A DNA stretch of 64,000 nt, taken from NCBI GenBank assembly GCA_963780675.1, contig CAWACR010000009.1, positions 248,001 to 312,000 on the forward strand, given 5' to 3'. This DNA is from JAHECE01 sp963780675. Lineage in GTDB: Bacteria > Actinomycetota > Actinomycetes > Actinomycetales > JAHECE01. This document shows, in pieces, positions 52,203-60,436 of this stretch. Each line of letters begins with the position of its first letter. Position 1 is the first letter of the stretch. Both the position numbers and the translations under genes were made by a program. The notes beneath the pieces are model-generated. The model was not told the origin of the DNA. It saw only the letters and a program-made list of their open reading frames with translations, and did no database searches.

Positions 52203-52310
52203 GCCGACCAGGTGGGTCGGCACGCGTGACGTTGATTACCTTGGCACGCGCGGCACCGCAGCGGAAGGGGTTTCCGGGACTTTGTGCCCAGGCAATTCGC
52301 CTGCGGTATA
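52203..52310 (-). promoter_or_regulatory. Leader region of the giant gene: -10-like box and hairpin
   Basis: In the divergent gap before the giant gene, TATACC (52305-52310, minus strand) lies in a local AT-rich spot and could be a -10 box, giving a leader of about 120 bases. The leader contains a perfect 7-bp hairpin GCCGACC/GGTCGGC (52203-52221) and a direct repeat of CGCGTGCC. I compared it with my memory of c-di-GMP and c-di-AMP riboswitches and it matches neither. A regulatory role is only a suggestion. Confidence 0.3.
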
Positions 52311-52438
52311 CAAATGCCCCGTCTCTTTGTGGCGCGCGGACGCACATACGGCGTGTCGACTTGCGATCACGGTTCACGCGGGTGTGCCGGCGCGAGGCCC
52401 GGTTGCGCCACGCGCGTCGGGCCCGGAGACTCGCCTCC

Positions 52439-54094
52439 ATGCGGGGGAGGTTGCGGGCGACGGTCCGGATGGTGCGCGAGGGAAACACCGGCGCGCGGCT
52501 GCGGGTGATGCGCGACGGCGCGGCCGCCACCCGGATCGCGGCGCTCGGGGCGGGCGTGCGCTCCGGCGTGCTGACCACGCTCGAGACACGCCCCCTGGAC
52601 CTGGACGCGCTCGCGGCGGCGGCGGGCGCCGTCGACGTCGACCTCCTCGCCGCCTTCCTCCGCACCCTCGAGGCGAACGGCCTGGTCACGACCACCGGCG
52701 GCCGCTGGGGGATCACACGGAGGGCGCGCGACGTGCTCGACGACCCCGTCGCCCGCGCCGCCGCGCTCGCCTACGGCGGCTACCACACGGACCTCTACCG
52801 GGGCCTGCCCGCCCAGCTCGGGGGCGGCCCGGCGCGCACCGACATCGCCGACGAGGGCGAGACCATCGCCCGGCTCTCCGAGGGCTTCCGGCCGTTCGTC
52901 GAGGAGACCGTCCGCGGCGTGACGCGCGACGTCGCGCCGCGGCGCGTGCTCGACGTCGGGTGCGGGTCCGGCCACCTGCTCGCCGCGATGCTCGACGCCG
53001 CACCGGGGGCCGTCGGGATCGGTATCGACTCCGACGCCTCGGCGGTGGACCTGGCGCGGCGCACTTTGGCCGACGCCGGCCTCGGGCGGCGGGTGGAGGT
53101 CGCCCGGGAGGACGCGCGGGGCCTCGCGGCGCGCCTCGCCGAGCACGGCGGGCCGGTGGACCTCCTGCTGCTGGCGAACGTCATCTACTACACGCCGCTC
53201 GGGGAGCGCACGGCGTTCCTGCGCACCGTGGCCTCGGCGCTGCGTCCTGGCGGGACGTTGGTGCTGGTCACGACGATCGCGGAGGCCGAGGCGTTCTCCC
53301 GGCACTTCGACCTGTTGCTGCGGGCGCAGGGTCGCGGGATGGAACTGCCCGAGGCCGACGCGCTGCGCGACCACCTCGCCCAAGCCGACTTCCGCGACGT
53401 CGTCGTGAGGCGCCTGGCCCCCGGGATTCCGCTTGTGGCCGTGACCGCGCGAGCGGCGCCGGGCGCGACCGCGACACCCGAGCGTTCGACCCCAGACCAA
53501 GAGGACCGACCCGTGACTCCCGACCTGCACCTGACCGGCGACGACGCCGCCGACGCCCTGCTCTCGACCACCCCGCTCGCGTTGCTCATCGGGATGCTCC
53601 TGGACCAGCAGGTGGCGATGGAGACGGCGTTCGCGGGGCCGGCGAAGCTGCGGGACCGCCTGGGCGGGCTGGACGCGGCGGCGATCGCGACGATGGACTC
53701 GGGCGCTCTGGAGGAGGCGTGCCGCACGCCCCCGGCCGTGCACCGCTACCCGGGCGCGATGGCGAAGCGGATCCAGGCGCTGTGCGCCGTCGTGGTCGAG
53801 AGGTACGACGGCGACGCTTCGGCGCTCTGGGAGCGCGGCGAGCCCGACGGCGCGGAGGTGCTCCGGCGGCTCGAGGCCCTCCCCGGCTTCGGCGAGCAGA
53901 AGGCGCGGATCTTCCTCGCGCTGCTCGGCAAGCAGCTCGGGCTCGAGGCGCCGGGCTGGCGCGAGTCGGCCGGGCCGTACGGCGAGGAGGGCTCGTTCCG
54001 CTCGGTGGCGGACGTCGTCGACCCGGAGTCCCTCGCGCGCGTCCGCGAGACGAAGCGCGCGGCGAAGGCGCAGGCCAAGGCGTCGGCGACGTAG
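52439..54094 (+). CDS. SAM-dependent methyltransferase fused to HhH-GPD DNA-repair domain
   Basis: One open frame of 551 residues holds two units. Residues 1-340 form a class I methyltransferase: an N-terminal winged helix (LDLDALAAAAGAVDVDLLAA), motif I RRVLDVGCGSGHLLAAMLDA, the acidic GIDSDASAVDLARRTL, and LLLLANVIYYTPLGERTAFL. After an Ala/Pro/Thr linker, residues 359-551 match HhH-GPD base-excision-repair-like proteins: LHLTGDDAADALLSTTPLAL, LLDQQVAMETAFAGP, and the hairpin LPGFGEQKARIFLALLGKQL. The domains are usually separate genes. A good ribosome-binding site and GTG at 53513 sit at the junction, so the second part may also be made alone, or a stop codon may have been lost. ATG 52439 follows GGAG at 10 bases. 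The methyl acceptor is unknown. Confidence 0.75.
   Translation: MRGRLRATVRMVREGNTGARLRVMRDGAAATRIAALGAGVRSGVLTTLETRPLDLDALAAAAGAVDVDLLAAFLRTLEANGLVTTTGGRWGITRRARDVLDDPVARAAALAYGGYHTDLYRGLPAQLGGGPARTDIADEGETIARLSEGFRPFVEETVRGVTRDVAPRRVLDVGCGSGHLLAAMLDAAPGAVGIGIDSDASAVDLARRTLADAGLGRRVEVAREDARGLAARLAEHGGPVDLLLLANVIYYTPLGERTAFLRTVASALRPGGTLVLVTTIAEAEAFSRHFDLLLRAQGRGMELPEADALRDHLAQADFRDVVVRRLAPGIPLVAVTARAAPGATATPERSTPDQEDRPVTPDLHLTGDDAADALLSTTPLALLIGMLLDQQVAMETAFAGPAKLRDRLGGLDAAAIATMDSGALEEACRTPPAVHRYPGAMAKRIQALCAVVVERYDGDASALWERGEPDGAEVLRRLEALPGFGEQKARIFLALLGKQLGLEAPGWRESAGPYGEEGSFRSVADVVDPESLARVRETKRAAKAQAKASAT
53499..53515 (+). promoter_or_regulatory. Internal ribosome-binding site and GTG start for the HhH-GPD unit
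   Basis: AAGAGGA at 53499-53505 is followed after 7 bases by GTG (53513), in frame with the HhH-GPD domain and exactly where free-standing homologues begin. This supports a separate start of a 193-residue repair protein even though no stop codon ends the methyltransferase before it. Confidence 0.5.
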
Positions 54095-54135
54095 CCGGCC
54101 CGCCGCCCCGCCGCCCGTCACCCCCAACCCCGCCC

Positions 54136-55791
54136 CTACACTGCGGCCACCCCGCCGAGCAGGGTGAAAATCACCTGCGCCAGGATGATCTTGCTGATCA
54201 TCGAGATCGGGTAGACGAGCGACCACCCGATGTTGGGCGACTCGTCGCGGGACTGCTCGGCGGCGAAGCCCAGCACCGCGGGCTGGGTGTGCAGCGCCGA
54301 GACCACGCCGGTGAGCATCCCGAACGGGATCCGGAGCACCTTGTACCCCACGACGATCGTGAGCACGGGGACGACCACACTGATCACGGCCCCCACCAGC
54401 AGGATCGTCACCCCGCCGCTGCTGGCGAACGTCGACACGAAGGTGTACCCGGACTTCAGCCCCACCGCCGCGAGGAACAGGATCAGGCCGATCTGCCGCA
54501 GCGTCAGGTTCGCGTTGTACGGGATGGTCCACACCAGAGGGCCGGTGCGGCGGATCGCCCCGAGCACCAGGCCCACGAGCAGCGGCCCGCCCGCGGAGCC
54601 CAACGTGAAGGTCACGCCGCCGGGGAGGGGGATCGGGATCAACCCCACGAGGAGGCCGAGCGACATGCCCAGCCCGAACGAGAGCAGGTCGATCTCGCTC
54701 AGCACCTTGTAGGAGTCGCCGAAGAGCTTGCCCACCTCGCCCATGCGGTCCCGCTCGGCGACCACGCGCACCCGGTCCCCGAGTTCGAGCACGGTGTCGC
54801 CGGTGGCCATGACGTCGACGTCGCCGCGCCGCACCCGCGTGATGATCGCGCCGTAGCGCTCGGGCAGCTCCAGGTCGCGGATGCGCCGGCCGACGAGCTC
54901 CTTGCGCGAGACGAAGATCCGCCGCACGTCGTAGGTGCTGCGGTCGACGTCGAGACGGTCGGGGTCCGCCCGGCCCAGCACCTCGCACGCCTCGGCGACG
55001 TCGTCCGGCCTGCCGACGACGACGACGCGGTCCCCGACCGCGAGGGTCGTGTCGCCGTCGGCCACGCTCACCACGCCGTCGTGCTCGATCCGGCTGACGA
55101 CGACGCGCAGCTTCCGGCCCCGGTGGAGGTCGCGGAGCGCCCAGCCGACGACGGCGGGGTTCCCCACCCGCACGGTGAGGTTGGAGATCGTCTTCTGGAC
55201 CAGGCTGAGGTCCTTGAGGCGCTCGGCCTCCTTGAGGTAGTCGATCCGGTAGATCGCGCGCATGGCGGTGATGGCGAGGATCGGCCCGAGCACGCCCATC
55301 GGGTAGGCCACGGAGTAGCCGACCACGGGCTCGTTGAGCAGAGCCTCGACGGTGTCGGCGGGGGCCTGCTGATGGATCAGCTCGAGCACGCCGGCGAGGG
55401 CCGGCGTGTTGGTGAGGCTGCCGGCGAACAGGCCCGAGGCGATGGTCGACTTGAGGGCGAAGAGCGTGGCTGCGACGTAGACGAGCACGGCCCCGACGAG
55501 CAACATGCCCGTCACGAAGAGGTTGTCGCGGATGCCCTTGCGGTTGAAGGAGCTGAAGAAACCCGCGCCGCTGCTGAGGCCGATCGTGTAGACGAAGACG
55601 GCGAGGCCGAAGGTGAACGCGAAGTCGGGGACCTTCAGGTCGGGGCTGAACGAACCGATCACGAGCCCGACGAACAGCACCGCCGCCACACCGAGGCTCG
55701 CGCCCTTGACGCGGATCCGGCCCACGGCGTAGCCGAGCGCACAGGTGACGAAGAGCAGCAGGAGCGGGTTCGCCGTCAACAGGTCGATCAT
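54136..55791 (-). CDS. AspT/YidE-type antiporter with two TrkA-C domains
   Basis: A 551-residue membrane protein of the aspartate:alanine exchanger family. The order is five N-terminal membrane helices (LLLLFVTCALGYAVGRIRVK; FGLAVFVYTIGLSSGAGFF), a cytoplasmic middle with two TrkA-C/RCK-C domains (about 190-275 and 285-360), then five more helices (LLSFGLGMSLGLLVGLIPIP; GLILFLAAVGLKSGYTFV). Family landmarks are GLFAGSLTNTPALAGVLE in the first half and HTQPAVLGFAAE with YPISMISKIILAQ in the second. The RCK domains probably sense a ligand. The exact substrate, a carboxylate such as aspartate or succinate, cannot be read. AGGAGG precedes ATG 55791. Confidence 0.88.
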   Translation of the reverse strand: MIDLLTANPLLLLFVTCALGYAVGRIRVKGASLGVAAVLFVGLVIGSFSPDLKVPDFAFTFGLAVFVYTIGLSSGAGFFSSFNRKGIRDNLFVTGMLLVGAVLVYVAATLFALKSTIASGLFAGSLTNTPALAGVLELIHQQAPADTVEALLNEPVVGYSVAYPMGVLGPILAITAMRAIYRIDYLKEAERLKDLSLVQKTISNLTVRVGNPAVVGWALRDLHRGRKLRVVVSRIEHDGVVSVADGDTTLAVGDRVVVVGRPDDVAEACEVLGRADPDRLDVDRSTYDVRRIFVSRKELVGRRIRDLELPERYGAIITRVRRGDVDVMATGDTVLELGDRVRVVAERDRMGEVGKLFGDSYKVLSEIDLLSFGLGMSLGLLVGLIPIPLPGGVTFTLGSAGGPLLVGLVLGAIRRTGPLVWTIPYNANLTLRQIGLILFLAAVGLKSGYTFVSTFASSGGVTILLVGAVISVVVPVLTIVVGYKVLRIPFGMLTGVVSALHTQPAVLGFAAEQSRDESPNIGWSLVYPISMISKIILAQVIFTLLGGVAAV

Positions 55792-56008
55792 CGAGCGCCT
55801 CCTCGTCGGCAGGTCGGCCGGCCCGGCACGGCCGGCTTCGGCGGGCGACACCGGGGCACCGCCCAGTGAAATACCAGGCAGGAGCACCGACCTAGGACTT
55901 GGGGCCGAGCCGACGCCCGGTGCCGGGGGTAGGTGCGTGCGCGGCGGACCTTCCTCCGGGCGCCACGGCGGGTCGTCTTCCTCGGGTCTGCGGTGGGGCT
56001 CCTCCTCG

Positions 56009-57181
56009 TCAGATCGCGCGAGCCAGCACCCCGAGCAGCTCCTCCCGCGTGAGCACCACCGGGTTGCCCTTCGTGCTGCTCGCCCGTGCCGCGCCGTCGG
56101 CGATCGCCTCGAGGTCGACCTCGCGGACGCCGTACGCCCCGAGGGGCCGGACCTCGAGCGCCGCACACAGCTCGCGCACCCACGCCGCGCCGTCCTCGGC
56201 GACGGCGTCGGACCGCCCCGTGAGCAGCCGGCCCACCTCGTCGTAGCGCGCCAGCGCGGGCGACGACGGCGCCCGGTCCCGCAGGGCGGCCAGGTTCGCC
56301 TCGATCACGAGCGGGAGCAGTCGCGCGCACACCGCGCCGTGGGGGGCGGTGACGATCCCGCCGATCACCCCGGCGAGCCCGTGCACCGCGCCGAGCCTCG
56401 CGTTCGCGAGGGCCAGCCCCCCGAACAGGCTGGTCAGGGCCATGTCGCGGCGGGCGGCGTCGTCGTCGCCGTGCTCTACTGCGCGGCGCAGCGACCGCGC
56501 CGCCCGCGCGATGCCGTCCCGTGCCAGGGCGTCGGTGACCGGGTTCGCGAACGGCGAGACGAACGGCTCGATCACCTGGGTCAGCGCGTCCAACCCGGTG
56601 GCGGCGGTCACCGCGGGCGGCAGGGCTCGGGTGAGCGTCGGGTCGACCACGGCGACGCGCGGCAGCATGGTCGCGCTGCGCAGGCTGACCTTGACGCGCT
56701 GCTCGGTCGCCGTGAGGACCGCGTTGCGCGTCACCTCCGAGCCGCTGCCCGCCGTCGTCGGCACGGCGACCACGGGGACGGACGGCTCGGTGAGCGGCTG
56801 CCCGCGGCCCACCACCTCGAGGTAGTCGAGCACGTCGCCGGGGTTGGCCGCGAGCGCGGCGACGGCCTTGGCGGTGTCGATGACGCTGCCGCCGCCGATG
56901 GCGACGACGACGTCGGCCCCCTCCTCACGCAGGCGGGCGGCCGCCTCCCGCGCCGACTCCACGGTGGGCTCGCCCGCGACCTGGAGCACCGGTCCCGTGA
57001 TCCCGGCGTCGGCGAGCGCCGCGCGCAGGTCGGCCGTCCGGGCGAGGGAGGACCCGACGACGACGGCGCAGCGCACGGGCGCCGTCGGCACCCCGATCGC
57101 CTCGCGCACCAGGGTGGGCAGCTCGGCCGCGACGCCGTCCCCGACGACGATCCGGGCGGGGGTGGCGAGCTCGAAGCGCAT
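56009..57181 (-). CDS. Iron-containing alcohol dehydrogenase family protein
   Basis: A 390-residue NAD(P)-dependent group III alcohol dehydrogenase. It has the nucleotide-binding GGGSVIDTAKAVA (about 95-107) and PTTAGSGSEVT (about 140-150). The metal site shows ATGLDALTQVIEPF, GAVHGLAGVIGG and TAPHGAVCARLL: Asp, His and His are present, but the usual His four residues after the Asp is Gln. Gln at this place is common in a subfamily related to maleylacetate reductases, so it does not mean inactivity. It lies 3 bases after the monooxygenase gene, forming an operon that probably handles a small aldehyde, alcohol or ring-cleavage product. The substrate is not known. Confidence 0.88.
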   Translation of the reverse strand: MRFELATPARIVVGDGVAAELPTLVREAIGVPTAPVRCAVVVGSSLARTADLRAALADAGITGPVLQVAGEPTVESAREAAARLREEGADVVVAIGGGSVIDTAKAVAALAANPGDVLDYLEVVGRGQPLTEPSVPVVAVPTTAGSGSEVTRNAVLTATEQRVKVSLRSATMLPRVAVVDPTLTRALPPAVTAATGLDALTQVIEPFVSPFANPVTDALARDGIARAARSLRRAVEHGDDDAARRDMALTSLFGGLALANARLGAVHGLAGVIGGIVTAPHGAVCARLLPLVIEANLAALRDRAPSSPALARYDEVGRLLTGRSDAVAEDGAAWVRELCAALEVRPLGAYGVREVDLEAIADGAARASSTKGNPVVLTREELLGVLARAI

Positions 57182-57184
57182 CTG

Positions 57185-57523
57185 TCAGTCCGCGGGCGCG
57201 GCGTCGATCGGGCACTCCCACGCCTCGTCGCCGACGGGGAAGGCGGGGGCGAACGTCACGCTCGTGCGGGGTTCGGCCATCATCTCGGCGACCGTGTCGC
57301 GCCACCGCGCGTAGTGCTCGGTCTGCTTGTGCCGGGCCGGGTCCTCGACGGTCCGGTAGACCTCGACGAGGACGAACCGCTCGGGCGCACCCTCCTGCTG
57401 CAGGACGTCGAAGCGGAGGATCCCCGGCTCCCGGATCGAGGCGCGGGCGTTGGAGAGCGTGGCGCGCCGGAACCCGGCGACGCTCTCGGGCTTCACGTGG
57501 CAGTGGACGTGGACGACGAGCAT
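57185..57523 (-). CDS. Antibiotic biosynthesis monooxygenase (ABM) domain protein, LsrG/quinol monooxygenase-like
   Basis: A 112-residue ferredoxin-like dimer-forming protein. It starts MLVVHVHCHVKPESVAGFRR and has the ABM pattern NARASIREPGILRFDVLQQE, then RFVLVEVYRTVEDPARHKQT with the conserved His and EHYARWRDTVAEMM. Family members are cofactor-free oxygenases or isomerases acting on quinols or on the AI-2 breakdown product (LsrG). The pairing with an iron-alcohol dehydrogenase is frequent in bacteria and hints at a joint catabolic step. It is the first gene of the pair, with GGAAGG before the ATG at 57523. Confidence 0.85.
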   Translation of the reverse strand: MLVVHVHCHVKPESVAGFRRATLSNARASIREPGILRFDVLQQEGAPERFVLVEVYRTVEDPARHKQTEHYARWRDTVAEMMAEPRTSVTFAPAFPVGDEAWECPIDAAPAD

Positions 57524-57584
57524 GAGAGGCCTTCCCTTCGCGCGGCTACGTCAGGAAACGTATCGCGCGTCACCCGCACAGCGG

Positions 57585-57621
57585 AGCGCTCCCCCGCCCG
57601 GGGTCCGGGCGGGGGAGCGCT
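57585..57621. terminator. Strong hairpin terminator downstream of the Rpf-like gene
   Basis: AGCGCTCCCCCGCCCGG and its exact complement form a 17-bp perfect stem with a 3-base loop, all G/C except near the base. It lies 30 bases past the stop of the Rpf-like gene and 60 bases before the monooxygenase start. There is no T-run, as usual in actinobacteria. It should separate the two minus-strand transcripts. Confidence 0.8.
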
Positions 57622-57650
57622 GGGTCAGGTGCAGATCGGGGGCCGGCGGC

Positions 57651-58622
57651 TCAGTACCAGTTCACGGCCTGCGAGTGGGACCAGGCGCCGCACGGGCTGC
57701 CGTAGCGGCCCTCGATGTAGTTCAGGCCCCAGGTGATCTGCGTGGCGGGGTTGGTGCGCCAGTCGGCGGCGACCGTGCCCATCTTCGATCCGGGGAGCGA
57801 CTGCGGGATGCCGTAGGCGCCGGAGCTCGCGTTCTGGGCGCTCGGGTTCCAGTTGCTCTCCTTGGTCCACAGGCGGTCGAGGCAGGCGAACTGCTCCTCG
57901 CCCCAGCCGCGGGCGGCCACCATGGCGCGGGCGATGGACCGGGGCTCGGCACCGACCCGCGCGACCTCGGCAACCGGCTGCGTCCCGGTCCGGAGGGTCT
58001 CCTCGCGGCTCTCCTCGACGCCGTCGACCATCCGGACGGTGTAGAGGACCACCTCGGTACCGGGCTGGCCCGCGGTGACGACCACGCGCTGGCCGACGGG
58101 CAGCGACCCGTCCGGCTGCTCGGTCACCGAGAAGGGCACCTCGACGCGCTCGGTGGCCTGGGTGTAGACGACCCGCGAGACCACGATCTCGGCGCCGTCG
58201 GGCACGTCGGCGATGAGCGGGAGGGAGACGACGTCGTCAGACCCGAGGACCACACCGGCGTTCTCGAGCGCGTCGGCGACGGTCTCGGCACCGGCGGTCA
58301 CCGGAAGGACCTCGCCGTCGACTCGGATCGACGCCACGACGTCGAGCGGCGCGCGGGCCTCGGACCGCGAGGCCTCGGCGCCGAAGAGGCCACGGGCGTC
58401 GGTACCGGTCGACGCGGCGATCGCGGCCGTGAAGGAGTCCGACGGCGCGCTCTCGGATCCCGCGCTCGACCCGCCGGCCTGCGCGGCGAAGGCGCTGGTT
58501 CCGGCGAGGATCGCGACAAGAAGGGCACCGCGGGCGGCGCCACGGACGACGCGGTCGCGGCTGGGAAGGGCGAGGAGTCGATCCGTGGACGGCAACGAGC
58601 CGAGGCGCGGAAGGGAGGGCAC
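57651..58622 (-). CDS. Secreted lytic transglycosylase with DUF348 and G5 domains (resuscitation-promoting-factor-like)
   Basis: A 323-residue exported cell-wall enzyme. A long signal peptide with an arginine-rich start ends near SAFAAQA (about 48). A DUF348 ubiquitin-like domain follows (VASIRVDGEVLPVTAGAETV ADALENAGVV, about 95-130), then a G5 domain (about 140-220; VEVPFSVTEQPDGSLPVGQ, VVLYTVRMVDGVEESREE). The C-terminal 90 residues are a lysozyme-like transglycosylase (FACLDRLWTKESNWNPSAQN, SGAYGIPQSLPGSKMGTVAA) with the catalytic Glu in KESNW. This layout is that of RpfB-type or YggE-like wall-remodelling proteins. The start is GTG 58622 with AAGGACA upstream. A strong hairpin follows the gene. 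Confidence 0.88.
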   Translation of the reverse strand: MPSLPRLGSLPSTDRLLALPSRDRVVRGAARGALLVAILAGTSAFAAQAGGSSAGSESAPSDSFTAAIAASTGTDARGLFGAEASRSEARAPLDVVASIRVDGEVLPVTAGAETVADALENAGVVLGSDDVVSLPLIADVPDGAEIVVSRVVYTQATERVEVPFSVTEQPDGSLPVGQRVVVTAGQPGTEVVLYTVRMVDGVEESREETLRTGTQPVAEVARVGAEPRSIARAMVAARGWGEEQFACLDRLWTKESNWNPSAQNASSGAYGIPQSLPGSKMGTVAADWRTNPATQITWGLNYIEGRYGSPCGAWSHSQAVNWY

Positions 58623-58795
58623 GAGAGGTGTCCTTGTCGGTGGGGAATCCCTCGAGGGGAATCTGTCTGATACGACCGTAACCGGTTCGTGATCTTCACC
58701 GAAAGGCTTGTGGCGCAGGTGTAAGCGACACCACAGCGCCCGACACGCGGCCCGGAGGGCAGGCAGGGCACGCCGATCGGCTATCGGCGGGTCCG

Positions 58796-59716
58796 TCAGC
58801 CCCCGATGCTCGCGACGAACGCGAGGCTCGCCGCCGAGATCTGGGCGCGGGCGTCGTCGTCGTCGATCGTCGGCGTCCCGTCCCCCGGCTGCGGCCCGTA
58901 ATCGCCGAACTGCGCGTGGACAGCGCCGTCGACCACCACGAACTCCGTGGTCGGCGGGAGGTCAGCCCGGGACGCCTCGACGTCGTCGGGGGTGGTCAGG
59001 CCGTCCTCGGTGCCGGAGATCGAGATGACGGCGCCGGTCAGGGAGTCGGTCAGGTCGGTGGCGGGGTAGGACGCGTACAGCAGGAGGCCGGAGACGGGAC
59101 CCGTCGCGTCCTCGTCGTGCGCCTCGGCGTCCGTCGACGCGACCACGCCGCCGAGCGAGTGCCCGCCGACAACCCACTGCGCGATCTCCGGGTGCGCCGA
59201 CCGCGCGCCCTCGAACGCGCCCGTGGCCAGGAACGCGATCCCCAGGGGCTGCTTCGCGATCACCACCGTGTACCCGGCCTCGGCAAGCGGACGCAGGACG
59301 GCCGCGTAGGCGCGAGCCTCGACCTTGGCGCCCGGCTGGAAGAACACCCCGGTCTCGCCGGCCCCGCCGGCCGGCTCCAGCACCACCCGGGTGGCCGACT
59401 CGCGAACCGTCACCGCGCCGTCGGACACCATCGCCGTCAACGCGGGCTCGACCGCAGCGAACGGCCGTAGCCACACCAGCGCGGCGAGCCACCCGAGCGC
59501 CACGACGGCGCCGACGATGCCGAGGGCGCGCCGCCACCCCCGGGCTGCGGGCGCCCGACGGAACGACATCAGGGCCACGACGACGGAGACCACCACCGTG
59601 GCGCTCAGAAGCACCAGGTAGAGCGGATGCCCGTGCACGACTGCCGGCCACGCCAGCAGGCACCACGCCACCGTGATCAGACCGAGGGCGGACAGCACCC
59701 GCGCGAGCACCTTCAC
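58796..59716 (-). CDS. Alpha/beta hydrolase with N-terminal membrane helices
   Basis: A 306-residue protein. Residues 1-75 hold two or three membrane helices (LGLITVAWCLLAWPAVVHG; LYLVLLSATVVVSVVVALMS; ALGIVGAVVALGWLAALVWL). The remaining extracytoplasmic part is an alpha/beta hydrolase: strand and oxyanion region VFFQPGAKVEARAYAAVLRP, nucleophile elbow GGHSLGGVVAS, acidic residue in SGTEDGLTTPDDV, and His in VDGAVHAQFGDYG. The catalytic triad therefore looks complete. It may be an esterase or peptidase; the substrate is unknown. The start is GTG 59716, with TACGAT ending 6 bases before it, so the message is probably leaderless. It is divergent from yciO. Confidence 0.82.
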   Translation of the reverse strand: MKVLARVLSALGLITVAWCLLAWPAVVHGHPLYLVLLSATVVVSVVVALMSFRRAPAARGWRRALGIVGAVVALGWLAALVWLRPFAAVEPALTAMVSDGAVTVRESATRVVLEPAGGAGETGVFFQPGAKVEARAYAAVLRPLAEAGYTVVIAKQPLGIAFLATGAFEGARSAHPEIAQWVVGGHSLGGVVASTDAEAHDEDATGPVSGLLLYASYPATDLTDSLTGAVISISGTEDGLTTPDDVEASRADLPPTTEFVVVDGAVHAQFGDYGPQPGDGTPTIDDDDARAQISAASLAFVASIGG

Positions 59717-59722
59717 CGCGTG

Positions 59723-59728
59723 ATCGTA
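59723..59728 (-). promoter_or_regulatory. -10 box (TACGAT) of a leaderless promoter for the hydrolase gene
   Basis: TACGAT on the minus strand ends 6 bases before GTG 59716, putting the transcript start at the start codon. No ribosome-binding site is visible upstream. Confidence 0.45.
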
Positions 59729-59778
59729 GGCACGACGGCGCGCGTCCCGGAGCCGCGCACCCGGCCCCGCCCCCGGCC

Positions 59779-59784
59779 TAGGCT
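59779..59784 (+). promoter_or_regulatory. -10 box (TAGGCT) of a leaderless yciO promoter
   Basis: TAGGCT ends 7 bases before ATG 59792, the same spacing as for the HAD and purD genes. It fixes the yciO start at 59792 despite the longer open frame upstream. Confidence 0.5.
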
Positions 59785-59791
59785 GGCCGCC

Positions 59792-60412
59792 ATGGCCCGG
59801 TACGTCGAGGTCCACCCGACCGACCCCCAGCCCCGAGCGATCGCGCAGGTCGCGGCGCTGGTGCGGGAGGGCGCCGTCGTCGCCTACCCCACCGACTCGT
59901 GCTACGCGCTCGGCACGCGGCTGGACTCCCTCGAGGGGGCGGAGCGCATCCGCCGGATCCGGCACCTGGACGACCGCCACCACTTCACGCTCGTCTGCGC
60001 CGACATCGCCCAGGTGGGTCAGTTCGTCATCCTCGACAACGCGGCCTTCCGGGCGATCAAGGCCGCGACGCCGGGGCCGTACACCTTCATCCTGCGGGCC
60101 ACGAAGGACGTGCCGCGCCGGCTCGCGCACCCTCGGCGGAAGACGGTCGGGGTCCGCATCCCCGACCACCCCGTCGCACGCGCCCTGGTCCGCGAGCTCG
60201 GCGAGCCGCTCCTGTCGAGCACGCTCCTCCTGCCCGACGCCGAGTGGCCGCTCACCGAGGGGTGGCAGATCAAGGAGGAGCTCGACGGCGTCATCGACGT
60301 CGTCGTGGACGCGGGCGACTGCGGGACGGTCCCGACGACGATCGTCGACCTCTCCGAGGGCGAGCCCGAGATCCTGCGCGTCGGCAAGGGCGACCCGGCG
60401 CGTTTCGCGTAG
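59792..60412 (+). CDS. yciO: YciO family protein (Sua5/YrdC-like fold)
   Basis: A 206-residue protein, the same length as E. coli YciO. The family belongs to the Sua5/YrdC fold, which makes threonylcarbamoyl-AMP for the t6A37 tRNA modification; YciO itself is a paralogue with a less certain role. Landmarks aligning with E. coli YciO are EVHPTDPQPRAIAQVAALVR, VAYPTDSCYALG, RIRHLDDRHHFTLVCADI, PGPYTFILRATKDVPRRL, HPRRKTVGVRIPDHPVARAL, LGEPLLSSTLLLP, and PTTIVDLSEGEPEILRVGKG. The ATP-binding Lys/Arg and Ser residues of the fold are present. It lacks the C-terminal Sua5 domain. Confidence 0.9.
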   Translation: MARYVEVHPTDPQPRAIAQVAALVREGAVVAYPTDSCYALGTRLDSLEGAERIRRIRHLDDRHHFTLVCADIAQVGQFVILDNAAFRAIKAATPGPYTFILRATKDVPRRLAHPRRKTVGVRIPDHPVARALVRELGEPLLSSTLLLPDAEWPLTEGWQIKEELDGVIDVVVDAGDCGTVPTTIVDLSEGEPEILRVGKGDPARFA

Positions 60413-60436
60413 GACGCCGACGGGCAACGCCGACGA

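Noticed and set aside
52175..52320. A c-di-GMP or c-di-AMP riboswitch in the leader of the giant gene
   Set aside because: The conserved cores I remember for both classes are absent. Only a simple hairpin and direct repeats are visible, so no riboswitch is called.
52175..52345. Longer N-terminus of the giant protein from 52345
   Set aside because: The extra 57 residues are Cys/Arg-rich and unlike a signal peptide, and they run through the probable promoter.
46067..52438. A plus-strand open frame of several kilobases opposite the giant gene
   Set aside because: It is the shadow of the minus-strand codon pattern in very GC-rich DNA. Its sequence is low-complexity with no domain, and it only becomes real at 52439 where the methyltransferase begins.
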